Assembly (NCBI RefSeq): GCF_009720825.1
Contig: NZ_WNKY01000001.1
Coordinates: forward strand, 62,001 to 126,000
Direction: 5' to 3'
Length of the DNA: 64,000 bases
Source: Duganella radicis
Lineage (GTDB): Bacteria > Pseudomonadota > Gammaproteobacteria > Burkholderiales > Burkholderiaceae_D
Shown: in pieces, positions 1 to 8,384 of the stretch
How positions within the stretch are numbered: position 1 is the first letter of the stretch
Layout of the letters: every line of letters starts with the position of its first letter
Position numbers and translations under genes: made by a program
Notes under the pieces: generated by a model
What the model was told of the DNA's origin: nothing
Seen by the model: only the letters and a program-made list of their open reading frames with translations
The model's database searches: none

Positions 1-24
1 AACCTGCAAGGAAATGGAGTTCGC

Positions 25-240
25 ATGACGAAGCAACTGAACCTGTCCCAGAATCTGGACGATTATGACGACTTCTATGAACTGCTGGTCGATACCCATC
101 AGGATCTGGACGATGCGCAGAGCGCCATGCTGAACGCGGAAGTGATTCTGCTGCTGTCCAACCACATTGGCGATATGGACGTGTTAAGCCAGGCCTTCCG
201 GATCGCCCGTGACAACGTGGCGGCGCACCCGCCGCGTTAA
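25..240 (+). CDS. DUF2783 family small protein
   Basis: This is a 71-residue acidic protein, about the usual length for DUF2783, with the conserved core DDYDDFYELLVDTHQDLD near residues 13-30. The family has no proven activity. It is commonly found directly after FAD-dependent aromatic hydroxylases, so this gene is probably the last of an operon that begins left of the window and may supply a ring hydroxylase for the hpa pathway. A GGAAATGGA ribosome site precedes the ATG. It converges with hpaR with only four bases between the stops. Family assignment is by recognition; the role is inference. Confidence 0.75.
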   Translation: MTKQLNLSQNLDDYDDFYELLVDTHQDLDDAQSAMLNAEVILLLSNHIGDMDVLSQAFRIARDNVAAHPPR

Positions 241-244
241 GCGT

Positions 245-742
245 CTACTTGAGCAACTGGAGGATTTCCGGGTCCAGTTGCTCTGGGCCGGGCAGTTTCA
301 CCTGCGCCACCGTATTGCGGTCGGCGCTGTTGAAACGGTCCATCAGGGCGATGATCTCGGCCATCATCTCCGGTCCGTACGCCTGTTCGACGTTGCGATA
401 TTGCTGCGTAACCAGTGGACTCATGGCGTCCACCACCTTTTCTCCCAGCGCCGTCATGCGCACCGTGACGCGGCGCTGGTCTTCCTCCATGCGCGTGCGC
501 GCGATCAGCTTCATGTCCTCCATGCGCGACAGCACGCCGGTCAGGCTGGGGCCCAGAATGAGGCAGCTTTCCGAAATTTCCCGCTGTTCCAGATCGCCGG
601 CGTCGCTCAGCACACGCAGGATGCGCCATTGCTGCTCGGTCAGGCCGAAATGGGAAATGATGGGACGGAACTGCGCCAGCACATTGTCGCGTGCTTTCAG
701 CAGCAAATTCGGCAGGTTACGGTACTTGATCTTCTTGGCCAT
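245..742 (-). CDS. hpaR: MarR-family repressor of homoprotocatechuate catabolism, HpaR
   Basis: This is a winged-helix MarR regulator that in Escherichia coli represses the hpa meta-cleavage operon until hydroxyphenylacetates bind. The motif YRNLPNLLLKARDNVLAQFR at the N-terminus is characteristic of HpaR. The recognition region LGPSLTGVLSRMEDM and the wing LIARTRMEEDQRRVTV follow in order. The frame stays open to position 787, but I chose the ATG at 742 because the resulting 165 residues begin MAKKIKYRNLP like the family. The gene is divergent from hpaG1, and the inverted repeats between them are its likely operators. It may also repress itself. Confidence 0.9.
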   Translation of the reverse strand: MAKKIKYRNLPNLLLKARDNVLAQFRPIISHFGLTEQQWRILRVLSDAGDLEQREISESCLILGPSLTGVLSRMEDMKLIARTRMEEDQRRVTVRMTALGEKVVDAMSPLVTQQYRNVEQAYGPEMMAEIIALMDRFNSADRNTVAQVKLPGPEQLDPEILQLLK

Positions 743-806
743 GGCTCGGTGGTGGTAACGATGTTCCGCTATTTTAATCGATAACATCGTAACAAAGCGT
801 TTGACT

Positions 807-836
807 CGTTAATATCTTAACGATTAACATGTTAAT
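807..836. promoter_or_regulatory. Putative HpaR operator pair
   Basis: Two adjacent inverted repeats lie between hpaR and hpaG1. CGTTAA-TATC-TTAACG covers 807-822, and the perfect 14-base palindrome ATTAACATGTTAAT covers 823-836. A looser pair, CGATGTT (759-765) with AACATCG (783-789), lies nearer hpaR. The segment is AT-rich compared with its surroundings. HpaR of Escherichia coli is known to use two operator sites, which fits this layout. Binding is inferred from symmetry and position. Confidence 0.7.
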
Positions 837-864
837 GAATATTTCAGCGAGCAGGGAGCATCAC

Positions 865-1506
865 ATGACACAGCTATCACCAACCGCCGCCGTCTACGGC
901 GTAGTTTTGAACGACAGCGCGTCGCTACAGGCCTTGGGAGACCTGGACGCGGCGCCATACAAGGGGACGCCGCGTGCGCCGGTCCTCTACATCAAGCCGG
1001 CCGGCACCCGTGTGGCGCACGGCGCCGGCATCCGCTTGCCGCAGGGCGCCACCGAGGCCGAAGTCGGCGCCACCGTCGGGCTGGTGCTGGGGCGCGACGC
1101 CACGCGCCTGAGCGAAGCCGAGGCGCTGGCGGCCGTCAGCGGCATCGTGCTGGCGGCCGATCTGAGCCTGCCACACAGCAGCTACTACCGTCCCGCCATC
1201 CGTGAAAAGTGTTTTGACGGCGCGCTGCCTCTGGGTGAGATTCAGCCGCTGGGTGACCTGTCGCGCGTGGAACTGGGCGTGGAAATCGACGGCAGGCTGG
1301 CCGACGGCTGGTCGCTGGCCAGCCTGCTGCGCGATCCGGCGCGGCTGCTGGCGGACGTCACCTCCTTCATGACCTTGCGGGCCGGCGATGTACTGCTGGT
1401 CGGCGTGCGTTACAACGCGCCGCACGCGGCGGCGGGCAGCCGCGTGCGCGTCGCCGCCACCGGCCTGCCGGCACTGGAATTCGAGATCGCAAAGGAGCAA
1501 GCATGA
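865..1506 (+). CDS. hpaG1: Homoprotocatechuate pathway isomerase/decarboxylase, N-terminal-type subunit HpaG1
   Basis: This is a fumarylacetoacetate-hydrolase-fold protein of 213 residues matching the N-terminal half of the bifunctional HpaG/HpcE enzyme, which decarboxylates OPET and isomerises the product HHDD. Where the partner has an E-x-E metal motif this protein reads GATVGLVLG, so it probably does not bind metal, as recalled for the N-terminal half of HpcE. The frame is open from 829, but that ATG lies inside the operator palindrome; the ATG at 865 has GCAGGGA upstream. It overlaps hpaG2 by ATGA, so the two halves are translated together as split genes. Confidence 0.88.
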   Translation: MTQLSPTAAVYGVVLNDSASLQALGDLDAAPYKGTPRAPVLYIKPAGTRVAHGAGIRLPQGATEAEVGATVGLVLGRDATRLSEAEALAAVSGIVLAADLSLPHSSYYRPAIREKCFDGALPLGEIQPLGDLSRVELGVEIDGRLADGWSLASLLRDPARLLADVTSFMTLRAGDVLLVGVRYNAPHAAAGSRVRVAATGLPALEFEIAKEQA

Positions 1507-2270
1507 AACACGGACGCATCATCTGGGAGGGCGCCGGGCACGCGGTAACGCAGGCCGCCGACGGCCGTGTGCAACTGGCTGACGGCCGCCTGCTGCGCGA
1601 GGACGAAGTGGAGTGGCTGCCGCCTTTCGTGCCCGGCACCGTCTTCGCTCTGGGCCTGAACTATGCCGACCACGCCAGGGAGCTGGCCTTCAAGGCGCCC
1701 GAAACGCCGTTGGTCTTCCTCAAAGGCCCGAACACCATCGCCGGCCATCGCGCCGAAACCGAGCGCCCGGCCGACGCCACTTATATGCACTACGAGTGCG
1801 AACTGGCAGTCGTCATCGGCAAACAAGGCCGCAACGTCAGCCGCGAAGACGCATGGGGTCTGGTGCGCGGCTACACCGTCGCCAACGACTACGCCATCCG
1901 CGACTATCTGGAAAACTACTACCGTCCGAATCTGCGCGTGAAGAACCGCGATGGCTGCACGCCACTTGGCCCATGGCTGGTGGACCGCGACGATATTCCC
2001 GACCCCATGCGCCTGCAACTGCGAACCCGCATCAACGGCCAACTGAAGCAGCAGGGCACCACCGCCGACATGATCTTCGATATTCCGGCGCTGATTGCCT
2101 ACCTCTCATCCTTCATGACCCTGAACCCAGGTGACGTGATCCTGACCGGCACGCCCGAAGGCCTGGCCGACGTTCAGCCGGGCGACGTGATTGAAACCGA
2201 AATCGAAGGCATTGGCTGCCTGACCAACACTATCATCCCAGCGAGGACATCATGCATATCCAACACCTGA
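1503..2270 (+). CDS. hpaG2: Homoprotocatechuate pathway isomerase/decarboxylase, C-terminal-type subunit HpaG2
   Basis: This 255-residue fumarylacetoacetate-hydrolase-fold subunit is the metal-binding partner of HpaG1. It shows the family landmarks LGLNYADHA, the E-x-E ligands in YECELAVVIG, the acidic NDYAIRD motif, and the closing loop ILTGTPEGLADVQPGDVIETE. It acts late in the pathway, on OPET and HHDD. Translation is coupled to hpaG1 through ATGA. The last residues (PARTSCISNT) are encoded inside the ribosome site and first codons of hpaE, a 19-base overlap, and do not look like the usual family C-terminus, so the original stop may have been lost. Confidence 0.9.
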   Translation: MKHGRIIWEGAGHAVTQAADGRVQLADGRLLREDEVEWLPPFVPGTVFALGLNYADHARELAFKAPETPLVFLKGPNTIAGHRAETERPADATYMHYECELAVVIGKQGRNVSREDAWGLVRGYTVANDYAIRDYLENYYRPNLRVKNRDGCTPLGPWLVDRDDIPDPMRLQLRTRINGQLKQQGTTADMIFDIPALIAYLSSFMTLNPGDVILTGTPEGLADVQPGDVIETEIEGIGCLTNTIIPARTSCISNT

Positions 2271-3709
2271 TCAACGGCCAACAGGTCGACAGCGAGCAGC
2301 ATTTCGACACCATCAATCCCGCCACCGGCGAAGTGCTGGCCACCGTGGCAAGCGGCGGCGCGGCGGAAGTCAACGCCGCGGTGGCGGCAGCGCGCGCCGC
2401 GTTCCCCGGCTGGTCCGCCACCCCGGCCAAGGAGCGCGCACGGCTGCTGCGCAAGGTCGGCGACCTGATTGCGGCCCACGTGCCGGAACTGGCCGAACTG
2501 GAGACCCGCGACTGCGGCCAGGTCATTGGCCAGACCAAGAAAGCCCTGATCCCGCGCGCCGCCGACAATTTCTACTACTTCGCCGAACTGGCGCAACACC
2601 AGCATGGCGAAACCTACGACTCCGACACCGGCCACCTGAATTACACCCTGTGGCAGCCGGTCGGCGTGTGCGCGCTGGTCTCGCCATGGAACGTGCCGTT
2701 CATGACGGCCACCTGGAAAACCGCGCCATGCCTCGCGCTGGGCAATACCGCCGTGATGAAAATGTCCGAGCTGTCGCCGCTGACGGCCGCGCGGCTGGGC
2801 GAACTGATACTGGAAGCTGGCATCCCGCCGGGTGTATTCAATCTGGTGCACGGTTACGGCAATACCGCCGGTGAAGCGCTGATTTCACACCCGGACGTGC
2901 GGGCGATTTCCTTCACCGGCTCCACCGCCACCGGCAACCGCATCGTCAAAACCGCTGGCCTGAAAAAGTTCTCGATGGAGTTGGGCGGCAAGTCGCCGTT
3001 CATCATCTTCGACGATGCCGACTACGAACGTGCGCTGGATGCCGCCGTGTTCATGATCTTCTCCAACAACGGCGAGCGCTGCACCGCCGGCTCGCGCATT
3101 CTGGTGCAGGACACGATCTACGACCGCTTTGTCGCCGATTTCGCCGCGCGTGCCGCGCGCCTGCAAGTGGGCGATCCGCTCGATCCCAACACCATCATCG
3201 GCCCGATGATCAGCCGTGGCCACTGGGACAAGGTCACCAGCTACATTGAACTGGGGCAGCGCGAAGGCGCGAAACTGGTCTTCGGCGGCGGCACGCCGGA
3301 CGTGGCGGAACATCTCAAGGGCGGCAACTGGGTACAGCCGGCCGTGTTTGCGGAAGTGGACAACCGCATGCGCATTGCGCAGGAAGAGATCTTCGGCCCG
3401 GTGCCCTGCATCATCCGCTTCAAGACCGAAGAAGAGGCGATCCGCATCGCCAATGATACGCCGTATGGCTTGTCGTCCTACCTGTGGACCGAAAACACCG
3501 GCCGCATGCTGCGCATGGCGAAGCTCATCGAAGCGGGCATGACCTTCGTGAACAGCCAGAACGTGCGCGATCTGCGCCAGCCATTCGGTGGCATCAAGGC
3601 TTCCGGCACTGGGCGCGAGGGCAATCACTACAGCTACGAAGTGTTCTGCGAAGCGAAAAACGTGGCCGTGTCCTACGGCAGCCATCCAATTCCGCGCTGG
3701 GGCGTTTAA
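2252..3709 (+). CDS. hpaE: 5-carboxymethyl-2-hydroxymuconate semialdehyde dehydrogenase HpaE
   Basis: This NAD-dependent aldehyde dehydrogenase (485 residues, normal length) oxidises the ring-cleavage product of homoprotocatechuate to 5-carboxymethyl-2-hydroxymuconate. The catalytic cysteine is C277 in NNGERCTAGSRI and the general base is E243 in SMELGGKS. The cofactor-site motif SPWNVPFM and the C-terminal RDLRQPFGGIKASGTGREGN are typical of the HpaE/HpcC clade. GAGGA precedes the ATG. It lies third in the G-E-D-F-H-I order known from enterobacterial hpa operons, which supports the specific assignment over other dehydrogenases. Confidence 0.93.
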   Translation: MHIQHLINGQQVDSEQHFDTINPATGEVLATVASGGAAEVNAAVAAARAAFPGWSATPAKERARLLRKVGDLIAAHVPELAELETRDCGQVIGQTKKALIPRAADNFYYFAELAQHQHGETYDSDTGHLNYTLWQPVGVCALVSPWNVPFMTATWKTAPCLALGNTAVMKMSELSPLTAARLGELILEAGIPPGVFNLVHGYGNTAGEALISHPDVRAISFTGSTATGNRIVKTAGLKKFSMELGGKSPFIIFDDADYERALDAAVFMIFSNNGERCTAGSRILVQDTIYDRFVADFAARAARLQVGDPLDPNTIIGPMISRGHWDKVTSYIELGQREGAKLVFGGGTPDVAEHLKGGNWVQPAVFAEVDNRMRIAQEEIFGPVPCIIRFKTEEEAIRIANDTPYGLSSYLWTENTGRMLRMAKLIEAGMTFVNSQNVRDLRQPFGGIKASGTGREGNHYSYEVFCEAKNVAVSYGSHPIPRWGV

Positions 3710-3720
3710 GGAGATCAAAA

Positions 3721-4569
3721 ATGGGAAAACTCGCACTGGCCGCAAAAATCACTCACGTGCCGTCGATGTATTTGTCGGAGCAGGAAGGGCCGCACAAAGG
3801 CTGTCGCCAGGCCGCCATTGACGGCCACAAGGAAATCGCGCGCCGCTGCCGCGATCTGGGCGTGGACACCATCGTGGTGTTCGATACGCACTGGCTGGTC
3901 AACAGCGGCTACCACATCAACTGTGCGCCGCATTTCGAGGGCGTCTACACCAGCAACGAACTGCCGCACTTCATCAAGAACCTGCCATACGCTTACGATG
4001 GCAATACGGCGCTGGGCCATGCGATTGCCGCCGCCGCGACGGCCGACGGCGTCCACACCCGCGCGCACGACGACACCAGCCTCGGACTGGAATACGGCAC
4101 GCTGGTACCGATGCGCTACATGAACGAGGACAAGCGCTTCAAGGTGGTGTCGGTGTCGGCGCTGTGCCAAGTCCATAACATCGACGACAGCGTGGCGCTG
4201 GGCCGGGCCGTGCGGCGCGCGATTGAACAGGACTACGACGGCACGGTGGCGGTGTTTGCCAGCGGTTCGCTGTCACACCGCTTTGCCCAGAATGGCGTGT
4301 CCGAGCAGTTCCTGCACAAGGTGTGGGACCCGTTCCTGGAAACCACCGACCGTCACGTGGTCGACCTCTGGGCCAAGGGCGATTGGAAGGCCTTCTGCGG
4401 CATGCTGCCCGAATACGCCACCAAATGTCATGGCGAAGGCTTCATGCACGACACGGCCATGCTGCTGGGCGTCCTGGGTTGGGATGAATACGAAGGCAAG
4501 GCTGAAATGGTCACGCCATATTTTGGCTCGTCCGGCACCGGCCAGCTGAATGCCGTGTTCCCGCTGTAA
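3721..4569 (+). CDS. hpaD: 3,4-dihydroxyphenylacetate 2,3-dioxygenase HpaD
   Basis: This is a class III (LigB-type) extradiol ring-cleavage dioxygenase of 282 residues that opens homoprotocatechuate at the 2,3 position with Fe(II). Likely metal histidines are H12 (ITHVPSMY) and H57 (VVFDTHW). The HpaD/HpcB signatures GSLSHRFAQNG and MLLGVLGWDEY are present. The ATG at 3721 follows AAGGAGATC, and this start gives the family N-terminus MGKLALAAKITHVPSMY. An in-frame extension upstream has no ribosome site and is not used. The gene follows hpaE by 11 bases. Confidence 0.94.
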   Translation: MGKLALAAKITHVPSMYLSEQEGPHKGCRQAAIDGHKEIARRCRDLGVDTIVVFDTHWLVNSGYHINCAPHFEGVYTSNELPHFIKNLPYAYDGNTALGHAIAAAATADGVHTRAHDDTSLGLEYGTLVPMRYMNEDKRFKVVSVSALCQVHNIDDSVALGRAVRRAIEQDYDGTVAVFASGSLSHRFAQNGVSEQFLHKVWDPFLETTDRHVVDLWAKGDWKAFCGMLPEYATKCHGEGFMHDTAMLLGVLGWDEYEGKAEMVTPYFGSSGTGQLNAVFPL

Positions 4570-4579
4570 GGAGAGCGCC

Positions 4580-4984
4580 ATGCCCCATCTCGTCTTTGAA
4601 TGCACGGCCAATATCTACGATGCGGCCGACATCCCGGCGCTGCTGCGCAAGGCCAACGGCGTATTGATCGCGCAAGACGGCGTATATCCGACCGGCGGCA
4701 TCCGTGCCCGCGCGATCCGCTTGCAGGACTACTGCATCGCCGACGGCAGCGCCACCGACGACGCCTTCGTCCACGCCACGCTGAAGATCGGCGCCGGCCG
4801 TGCGCCGGAAGTGCGGCAAGCCACCGGCGATGCCTTGTTCGCCATGATGCGCGAGCACTTCGCCGATCTGTACGCACAGCGCGGCCTCGCGCTGTCACTC
4901 GAAATCAATGAATTCAGCGAAAGCGGCACCTGGAAGCAGAACAACATCCACGCCCGCTACCGCAAGGAGAACAACCATGCTTGA
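4580..4984 (+). CDS. hpaF: 5-carboxymethyl-2-hydroxymuconate delta-isomerase HpaF
   Basis: This 134-residue protein belongs to the CHMI family of the tautomerase superfamily and ketonises 5-carboxymethyl-2-hydroxymuconate. It begins with the family motif MPHLVFECTANI, with Pro2 as expected for the catalytic proline once Met is removed. The middle section VYPTGGIRARAIRLQDYCIADG is diagnostic; I count the glycine-arginine part GGIRARAIR near residues 39-47. The ATG at 4580 has AAGGAGAG upstream. It overlaps hpaH by 8 bases, indicating coupled translation. Confidence 0.92.
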   Translation: MPHLVFECTANIYDAADIPALLRKANGVLIAQDGVYPTGGIRARAIRLQDYCIADGSATDDAFVHATLKIGAGRAPEVRQATGDALFAMMREHFADLYAQRGLALSLEINEFSESGTWKQNNIHARYRKENNHA

Positions 4985-5780
4985 CCAAACCATCATCAAC
5001 GCCGCCGCGCGCCGCCTGCACCTGGCGGAGCAGACCCGCCAGCCGGTTCGTCAGATTTCGCTCGACCATCCGGACATCACCATCGCCGACGCCTACGCCA
5101 TCCAGCGCGAATGGATCAAGCTCAAACTGGGAGAAGGGCGCCGCGTCATCGGCCACAAGATCGGCCTGACCTCGCGCGCCATGCAGATGTCGTCGCAGAT
5201 CGATGAACCGGATTACGGCACGCTGCTGGACGACATGTTGTTCCAGGATGGCAGCGACATCGCCTGCGAACGCTTCATCGACCCCATGATCGAGGTGGAG
5301 CTGGCCTTTATCCTGAAACATCGTCTGGCCGGTGCCAACCTGACCATGATGGACGTGCTGTCCGCCACCGACTACGTCATTCCGGCGGCCGAAATTATCG
5401 ACGCCCGCTGCCATCGCATCGATCCGGAAACCAAGCGCCCGCGCAAGGTGATGGACACTATCTCCGACAACGCCGCCAACGTCGGCATCATCATGGGCGG
5501 CCGCCCGGTCAAGCCGATGGATCTTGACCTGCGCTGGGTGGCGGCACTGTTGTACCGCAATGGTGTGATCGAAGAAACCGGCGTGGCGGCCGGTGTGCTG
5601 AATCATCCTGCCAATGGCATCGCGTGGCTGGCACGCAAGTTCGCGCCGTTCGATGTGGCGCTGGAGCCGGGCCAGATCATCCTGGCCGGTTCCTTCACCC
5701 GCCCGGTCAAGGTGCGTCCCGGCGACACCTTCCACATCGACTACGGCCAGCTGGGCGCCATCAGCGCCCGCTTCGTGTAG
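4977..5780 (+). CDS. hpaH: 2-oxohept-3-ene-1,7-dioate hydratase HpaH
   Basis: HpaH hydrates 2-oxohept-3-enedioate to 4-hydroxy-2-oxoheptanedioate. The 267-residue product belongs to the 4-oxalocrotonate decarboxylase/hydratase group. Visible signatures are [12 protein letters not shown], the acidic ligand region [24 protein letters not shown] and [16 protein letters not shown] chose the ATG at 4977 with AAGGAGAAC upstream, although the frame is open from 4908 across hpaF. It overlaps hpaF by 8 bases and precedes hpaI by 9. Confidence 0.93.
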   Translation: MLDQTIINAAARRLHLAEQTRQPVRQISLDHPDITIADAYAIQREWIKLKLGEGRRVIGHKIGLTSRAMQMSSQIDEPDYGTLLDDMLFQDGSDIACERFIDPMIEVELAFILKHRLAGANLTMMDVLSATDYVIPAAEIIDARCHRIDPETKRPRKVMDTISDNAANVGIIMGGRPVKPMDLDLRWVAALLYRNGVIEETGVAAGVLNHPANGIAWLARKFAPFDVALEPGQIILAGSFTRPVKVRPGDTFHIDYGQLGAISARFV

Positions 5781-5789
5781 GGGGCGCGC

Positions 5790-6584
5790 ATGGAAATTCC
5801 GCGTAACGGCTTCAAACGCGCGCTGCTCAACGGCGATCGGCAGGTCGGCCTGTTCCTCGGTACCGCCAGCCCCTACATCGCCGACATGGTGGCCGGCGCC
5901 GGCTTTGACTGGCTGCTGATCGACGGCGAGCATGGTCCCAACGACCTGCACACCATTCTCGTCCAATTGCAGGTGCTGGCCGCCTATCCGGTGCGGCCGG
6001 TGGTGCGCGTGCTGGACCACGACCCTGCCCGCATCAAGCAGTTGCTGGACGTCGGTGCGCAAAGCCTGATGGCGCCGATGGTGGAAAACGCACAACAGGC
6101 GCAGGCGCTGGTGCGCGCCATGCGCTACCCGCCGCAGGGCATGCGCGGCGTCGGCACGGCGATGGCACGCGCCGCGCACTGGAACGCGGTGGGCGACTAT
6201 TTCACCGAGGTGGAACGCGAGCTATGCCTGCTGGTGCAAATCGAATCCGTGACCGGTCTGAAGGCGCTGGAGGAGATCGCCGCTGTCCCGGGTGTGGACG
6301 GTGTCTTCATCGGGCCGTCCGACCTGGCGGCGTCGATGGGCCACCTTGGCAATCCGGGCCACCCCGACGTCAAGGCAGCGGTGGCCGATGCGATCGCGCG
6401 CGTGACGGCGGCCGGCAAGGCGGCCGGCGTGTTCTCGGCCGATCCGGCGGTGGCGGCAGCCTACGGGGAATTGGGCGCGCGCTTCCTGTTGGTCGGCGTC
6501 GACACGTTGCTGCTGCGCCAGGCCGCGGCGGCGCTGGCGGCGCGCTTCACCAATGGCGCCGGCGCCACAGGCGCGGCCTATTAA
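5790..6584 (+). CDS. hpaI: 4-hydroxy-2-oxoheptanedioate aldolase HpaI
   Basis: This is a class II, metal-dependent pyruvate aldolase (264 residues) that splits 4-hydroxy-2-oxoheptanedioate into pyruvate and succinate semialdehyde, ending the pathway. The active-site block LLIDGEHGPND holds the catalytic His (H48). The metal-ligand Glu lies in VQIESVTGL and the Asp in FIGPSDLAASMG; YPPQGMRGVG is the substrate loop. The weak site GGGGCGCGC precedes ATG 5790, ten bases after hpaH. It appears to be the last gene of the operon; succinate semialdehyde would need a dehydrogenase such as the one at 11757. Confidence 0.93.
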   Translation: MEIPRNGFKRALLNGDRQVGLFLGTASPYIADMVAGAGFDWLLIDGEHGPNDLHTILVQLQVLAAYPVRPVVRVLDHDPARIKQLLDVGAQSLMAPMVENAQQAQALVRAMRYPPQGMRGVGTAMARAAHWNAVGDYFTEVERELCLLVQIESVTGLKALEEIAAVPGVDGVFIGPSDLAASMGHLGNPGHPDVKAAVADAIARVTAAGKAAGVFSADPAVAAAYGELGARFLLVGVDTLLLRQAAAALAARFTNGAGATGAAY

Positions 6585-6612
6585 GTGTCCTCGCTGGCTA
6601 TTGATACACGAA

Positions 6613-6656
6613 TTGCCAGTTTTCGATACCGGCCCTGGAAGGGCGGCAATTAGGAT
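6613..6656 (+). promoter_or_regulatory. Putative AraC-type activator site and -10 element (copy A)
   Basis: TTGCC (6613-6617), seven bases, then GATA (6625-6628) lies 76 bases upstream of the DUF1302 start. A -10-like TAGGAT is at 6651-6656. The same spaced motif precedes three other transcription units in the window. A weaker copy, TCGCT-N7-GATA, lies 22 bases upstream (6591-6606), two helical turns away, which would suit an AraC-type protein with paired half-sites. The regulator is inferred. Confidence 0.6.
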
Positions 6657-6688
6657 GTATTCACATACATTAACCAGCGAGGAATTGC

Positions 6689-8317
6689 ATGATCAGTAAA
6701 TTGACGCAGGCGGCATTCGCCGTCTCCATCGCATATGCCGGCGCGGCGCAAGCGGCCACCTTCCAGACGGACAGCATCTCCGGCTCCTTCGATTCCACCG
6801 TCACCGCCGGCATCGGCGTACGGGCCCAGAATCCAAGCTGCTCGCTGATCACCGCTGGAGCGAGTGGCTCGGGCGCGCCAGCCGGCTGCCTGGCGCCAAC
6901 CAGCGCGCTTGGAGACCAGGGAGACTTGAATTACGGACGCGGTGATCCCTTTACCGCCTACCTCAAAGGCACGCACGAACTGCTGCTGAAAATGCCGGAC
7001 GACTGGAAATTCCTCGGCCGCGTGAGCTGGGTGCGCGATTTTGCCTCGACCCACACCAATGACTACATCAGCGCCACCAATCCGCCGGGCATCGGCCCGC
7101 TGACCAGCGATGCCGCCGATGACCTGCGCCTGAAAGCGCGCCTGCTGGACTTCTGGGTCAGCAAGGAATTCTCGCTGGGCGAGGAACGCGCGCGCGTCCG
7201 CGTCGGCAATCAGGTGATCAGCTGGGGCGAAAGCCTGTTCCTGCCGGGCGGTATCAACCAGACCAACGCCATGGACATCATGCGCCTGTCGCAACCGGGC
7301 ACGCAGTTGAAGGAAGTATTCCTGCCGGCGCCGATTGTCAGCTTTGCCACCGGCCTGGGACACGGCTTCAACTTCGAAGCCTATGTGCAGGGCCGCTGGA
7401 ACGACAACTACTTCCCGCCGACCGGCAGCTACTGGTCCAACGTGAATGGCCTCGGCAAGGGTGATAACGCCTACGGCCTGCCCAAGGACAAAGCGCGCAA
7501 CGGCGGCCAGTATGGCGCATCGCTGCGCTGGCAGCCGGAAGGCACATCGCTCAATCTTGGCCTGTACGCGATGCGCTACCAGGACAAGGCGCCGCAATTC
7601 AGCCTGGCCGGCGGCGCGCCGCATTGGACCTTTGCCGAAGACCGCAAGATGGTTGGCATCAGCGCCAATCTGCCGGTGGGTGACTGGGCGCTGGGCACCG
7701 AACTGTCCTATCGTCCCAAGGATGCGGTGGCGCTCAACTCGGCCGCCAGCGGATGCAGCTACAACAACGGCAACTGCTACGTCAACGAGAAGAAGCTGCA
7801 ATGGCACGGTACTGCCATGCTTAGCCTGACGCCGAGCGAATACGGCGGCATCCTCAAGGCGCTGGGCGGCGCCGACACGGCGACCCTGCTGGCGGAGGCG
7901 GTAGTAGTGCGTTATCCGAACCTCAAGCGCTTTTACGGCGCCGATCCGGTATCGGCTGGCGGTTGGGGCTGGGGCCAGGAGTTCAATCCCGCCGGTACGC
8001 CGGAATCGGTGGGCAGCAAGACTTCCTGGGGGTACAACTTCGACTTCAGCTGGGTGTATGACGGCACGCTGGTGTCGGGCTGGCAGGTGGTGCCGGAGCT
8101 GTACTACTTCCAGGCGGTGAACGGCCGCACGCCGAATACGGCGGGCCTGTTCATGAAGGGCGCCAAGTCGGCCAACTTCACCGTGACCTTCATGCGCAAC
8201 CCGGCCACCTGGCAGTTCGCCGTCAACTACGGCCGCTTCTGGGGTGGAGACCGTGTTTACGACCAGCCGCTGCGCGACCGTGGTTTCGTCGGCGCCTACG
8301 TTTCGCGTAACTTCTGA
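6689..8317 (+). CDS. DUF1302 family outer-membrane porin-like protein
   Basis: The product has 542 residues with an N-terminal signal peptide ending near AGAAQAA (about residue 21), alternating beta-strand-like sequence throughout, and a terminal phenylalanine (AYVSRNF), typical of an outer-membrane barrel. Family hallmarks are the early FDSTVTAGIGVRAQNPS segment and the strand motif VRVGNQVISWGESLFLPGG. DUF1302 proteins occur with DUF1329, MMPL and YCF48 proteins in hydrophobic-compound catabolic clusters, and all four are present here. A role in passage of the substrate through the outer membrane is inference. The ATG follows GAGGAATTGC; motif A lies upstream. Confidence 0.85.
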   Translation: MISKLTQAAFAVSIAYAGAAQAATFQTDSISGSFDSTVTAGIGVRAQNPSCSLITAGASGSGAPAGCLAPTSALGDQGDLNYGRGDPFTAYLKGTHELLLKMPDDWKFLGRVSWVRDFASTHTNDYISATNPPGIGPLTSDAADDLRLKARLLDFWVSKEFSLGEERARVRVGNQVISWGESLFLPGGINQTNAMDIMRLSQPGTQLKEVFLPAPIVSFATGLGHGFNFEAYVQGRWNDNYFPPTGSYWSNVNGLGKGDNAYGLPKDKARNGGQYGASLRWQPEGTSLNLGLYAMRYQDKAPQFSLAGGAPHWTFAEDRKMVGISANLPVGDWALGTELSYRPKDAVALNSAASGCSYNNGNCYVNEKKLQWHGTAMLSLTPSEYGGILKALGGADTATLLAEAVVVRYPNLKRFYGADPVSAGGWGWGQEFNPAGTPESVGSKTSWGYNFDFSWVYDGTLVSGWQVVPELYYFQAVNGRTPNTAGLFMKGAKSANFTVTFMRNPATWQFAVNYGRFWGGDRVYDQPLRDRGFVGAYVSRNF

Positions 8318-8384
8318 TGGGTATGCGGCCGGTGGGCGTCAAGCTCGCTGGCCTTGTTGAGCTCTTATCGTAACGGATTACATC

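Noticed and set aside
209..784. Long forward open frames opposite hpaR
   Set aside because: They are GC-rich mirror frames of hpaR with no ribosome site and histidine/arginine-rich sequence without family features.
776..784. ATCGATAAC near hpaR resembling the LacI-type operator
   Set aside because: Only nine of twelve bases match and hpa is controlled by HpaR; likely chance in an AT-rich promoter.
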